The notes below the pieces were generated by a model. It saw nothing but the letters and a program-made list of their open reading frames with translations, was not told the DNA's origin and made no database searches. DNA of 6,625 bases from Gemmataceae bacterium (GTDB lineage Bacteria > Planctomycetota > Planctomycetia > Gemmatales > Gemmataceae). Shown here piece by piece: positions 5,876 to 6,625 of this stretch (its first letter is position 1; each line of letters opens with the position of its first letter). Location: contig JAFMJU010000229.1 in assembly GCA_017853285.1 (NCBI GenBank), forward strand, positions 1 to 6,625, in the 5' to 3' direction. The position numbers and the translations under genes were made by a program.

Positions 5876-6007
5876 TCAGCTTTCGATGACGCCCTTCATC
5901 AGCTTGGGGGGGATCCCCAGCTTGGGCTTGTTGCCTGCCCGACGCTTGGCGAACTTGGCCTGACGGGCCTTCTTTTGGGCAGCGGTGTGAGGACGCTTGC
6001 GGGGCAT
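5876..6007 (-). CDS. Small very basic protein of 43 residues, unknown
   Basis: The minus strand from ATG 6007 reads 43 codons to TGA 5878-5876. The product begins MPRKRPHTAAQKKARQAKFA and ends KLMKGVIES. It has nine Lys and five Arg against one Glu, and no Cys, so the net charge is about +13. Evidence that it is real: AGGA within GGAAGGA lies eight bases before the ATG; codon choice at lysine (AAG throughout) and alanine (mostly GCC) resembles its neighbours; and it fills the gap between two other genes without overlap. Residues 10-23 could form a basic helix, followed by a Pro/Gly/Lys-rich segment, which suggests RNA, ribosome or DNA binding. I do not recognise a family; it does not look like the short ribosomal proteins bL36, bL34 or Thx. 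It converges on the LRR gene across 25 bases and diverges from the M19 gene. Confidence 0.72.
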   Translation of the reverse strand: MPRKRPHTAAQKKARQAKFAKRRAGNKPKLGIPPKLMKGVIES

Positions 6008-6050
6008 GGGAACAATCCTTCCAAACGATGCATTCTTGCCTTTTGCAGGC

Positions 6051-6066
6051 TGTGAGCTAGATCACT
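6051..6066. promoter_or_regulatory. CRP/FNR-type palindrome in the divergent intergenic region
   Basis: TGTGAGCTAGATCACT differs at only two of sixteen positions from the E. coli CRP core consensus TGTGATCTAGATCACA, with intact TGTGA and TCAC half-sites. It lies 43 bases upstream of the small basic gene (minus) and about 135 bases upstream of the M19 gene (plus). For the small gene it is too close to the start codon for usual class I or II activation, so repression of that gene or activation of the M19 gene is more plausible. No matching -35/-10 pair was found for either gene. Confidence 0.4.
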
Positions 6067-6109
6067 TGGATGCAATGTTAGCAGTCGGACGGGGGTTTTC
6101 CCAGATCAT

Positions 6110-6125
6110 TTGGCGATGCCGCCAA
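6110..6125. repeat. Short inverted repeat in the divergent intergenic region
   Basis: TTGGCG (6110-6115) and CGCCAA (6120-6125) are perfect 6-bp arms around ATGC. The element lies between the small basic gene and the M19 gene and could be an operator or a small leader hairpin. Six-base arms are common enough by chance that little weight should be placed on it. Confidence 0.3.
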
Positions 6126-6201
6126 TTCGTTTTGCCAGAGGCGCAAAGTGCCGGCGTTTTGAAGTCTATTTGAATTGCAATGGATATCGGAGTCTTGCGC
6201 C

Positions 6202-6624
6202 ATGCTAGTGGATGCACATCTGGATTTGGCCTGGAACGCGCTCGACTGGAACCGGGATCTGTCCCTGCCGGTGGAGGCGATCCGCCGGCGGGAGAAGGAT
6301 TTAGGGGTGCAGGGTAAGGGGCGCGGTGTGAGCACCGTTTCGCTTCCGGCCCTGCGGGAGGGGGGATTTGGGTTGGTGGTGGCGACCCTGCTGGCCAGGT
6401 TGCACCGGAGTGACCTGGTTCCCGGCCTGCAGCGCTATGAATCGATGCCCGGGGCCCACGGTGCTGCCCGGGGCCAATTGGCCTGGTACGAGGCCATGTG
6501 CCGGCGCGGCGCGATGCGGATGATCTGCTACCAGCACCAACTCACCACCCACGAGGGGCTTTGGGCCGGCCCGCGCGGGCCGGAAAGGGAACCAATCGGG
6601 TTCATCCTGAGCATGGAGGGGGCC
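6202..6624 (+). CDS. Membrane-dipeptidase (peptidase M19) family protein, 3' end missing
   Basis: The frame is open from ATG 6202 to the window edge, giving 141 residues of a family usually about 320-400 long. M19 enzymes are zinc hydrolases of the amidohydrolase superfamily that cleave dipeptides; bacterial members often accept dipeptides with a D-residue. The metal-binding HxD motif is at the very N-terminus (His6 and Asp8 in LVDAHLDLAWNAL), and the bridging glutamate is at Glu139 in FILSMEGA, just before the sequence ends. The two later histidine ligands would lie outside the window. There is no signal peptide, so this member should act in the cytoplasm, unlike the membrane-anchored mammalian enzyme. 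The start is supported by GGAG (6189-6192), nine bases upstream, and by the motif lying at the start codon. Substrate is not predictable from this part. No clear promoter was seen in 6008-6201. Confidence 0.88.
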   Translation, partial: MLVDAHLDLAWNALDWNRDLSLPVEAIRRREKDLGVQGKGRGVSTVSLPALREGGFGLVVATLLARLHRSDLVPGLQRYESMPGAHGAARGQLAWYEAMCRRGAMRMICYQHQLTTHEGLWAGPRGPEREPIGFILSMEGA

Positions 6625-6625
6625 G

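Noticed and set aside
6159..6187. TTGAAG with a 17-base spacer before GGATAT as a promoter for the M19 gene
   Set aside because: The -10 match is poor and transcription would begin downstream of the GGAG ribosome site.
1..6625. CRISPR arrays, tRNA or rRNA genes, insertion sequences
   Set aside because: No regularly spaced direct repeats, no cloverleaf-like sequence with a CCA-type end, and no transposase-like frame or terminal inverted repeats were seen.

Overview
The window is GC-rich bacterial DNA with dense coding. It holds seven protein genes, two of them cut by the window edges. Two things suggest a Planctomycetota (or wider PVC) bacterium. One is a protein joining a TIGR02996-type 'repeat-companion' domain to leucine-rich repeats, a combination I associate mainly with Gemmata-like planctomycetes. 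The other is an EF-Ts whose usual TDF motif reads SAP, a variant I recall from planctomycete EF-Ts. The phylum call is an inference from memory; no search was run.

Layout from left to right: the 3' part of rdgB, a house-cleaning nucleotide pyrophosphatase (+); a convergent, complete thiamine-diphosphate 2-keto acid decarboxylase (-), whose stop lies four bases from the rdgB stop; a 234-base divergent intergenic region with a good sigma-70-type promoter for the decarboxylase and a hairpin/U-tract leader for rpsB; the rpsB-tsf operon (+), coding for ribosomal protein S2 and elongation factor Ts; a strong intrinsic terminator; a TIGR02996/LRR protein (+); a convergent 43-codon gene for a very basic protein (-); a 194-base divergent intergenic region with a CRP-like palindrome; and the 5' part of a membrane-dipeptidase (M19) family gene (+).

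Most of the genes are separate transcription units. Only rpsB-tsf is a clear operon, a nearly universal pairing that supplies the small ribosomal subunit and the EF-Tu nucleotide exchange factor. Its non-coding parts are the most structured DNA here. A terminator-like hairpin lies in the rpsB leader. Between rpsB and tsf there are three copies of GGCGCC that can form mutually exclusive hairpins, one of them terminator-like, and a further hairpin abuts the tsf ribosome binding site. Together they suggest layered control of S2 and EF-Ts output.

I found no mobile element, CRISPR array, tRNA or rRNA, and no clear multi-gene novel system. The best candidates for new biology are the rpsB-tsf RNA structures, the 43-residue basic protein and the CRP-like site beside it.
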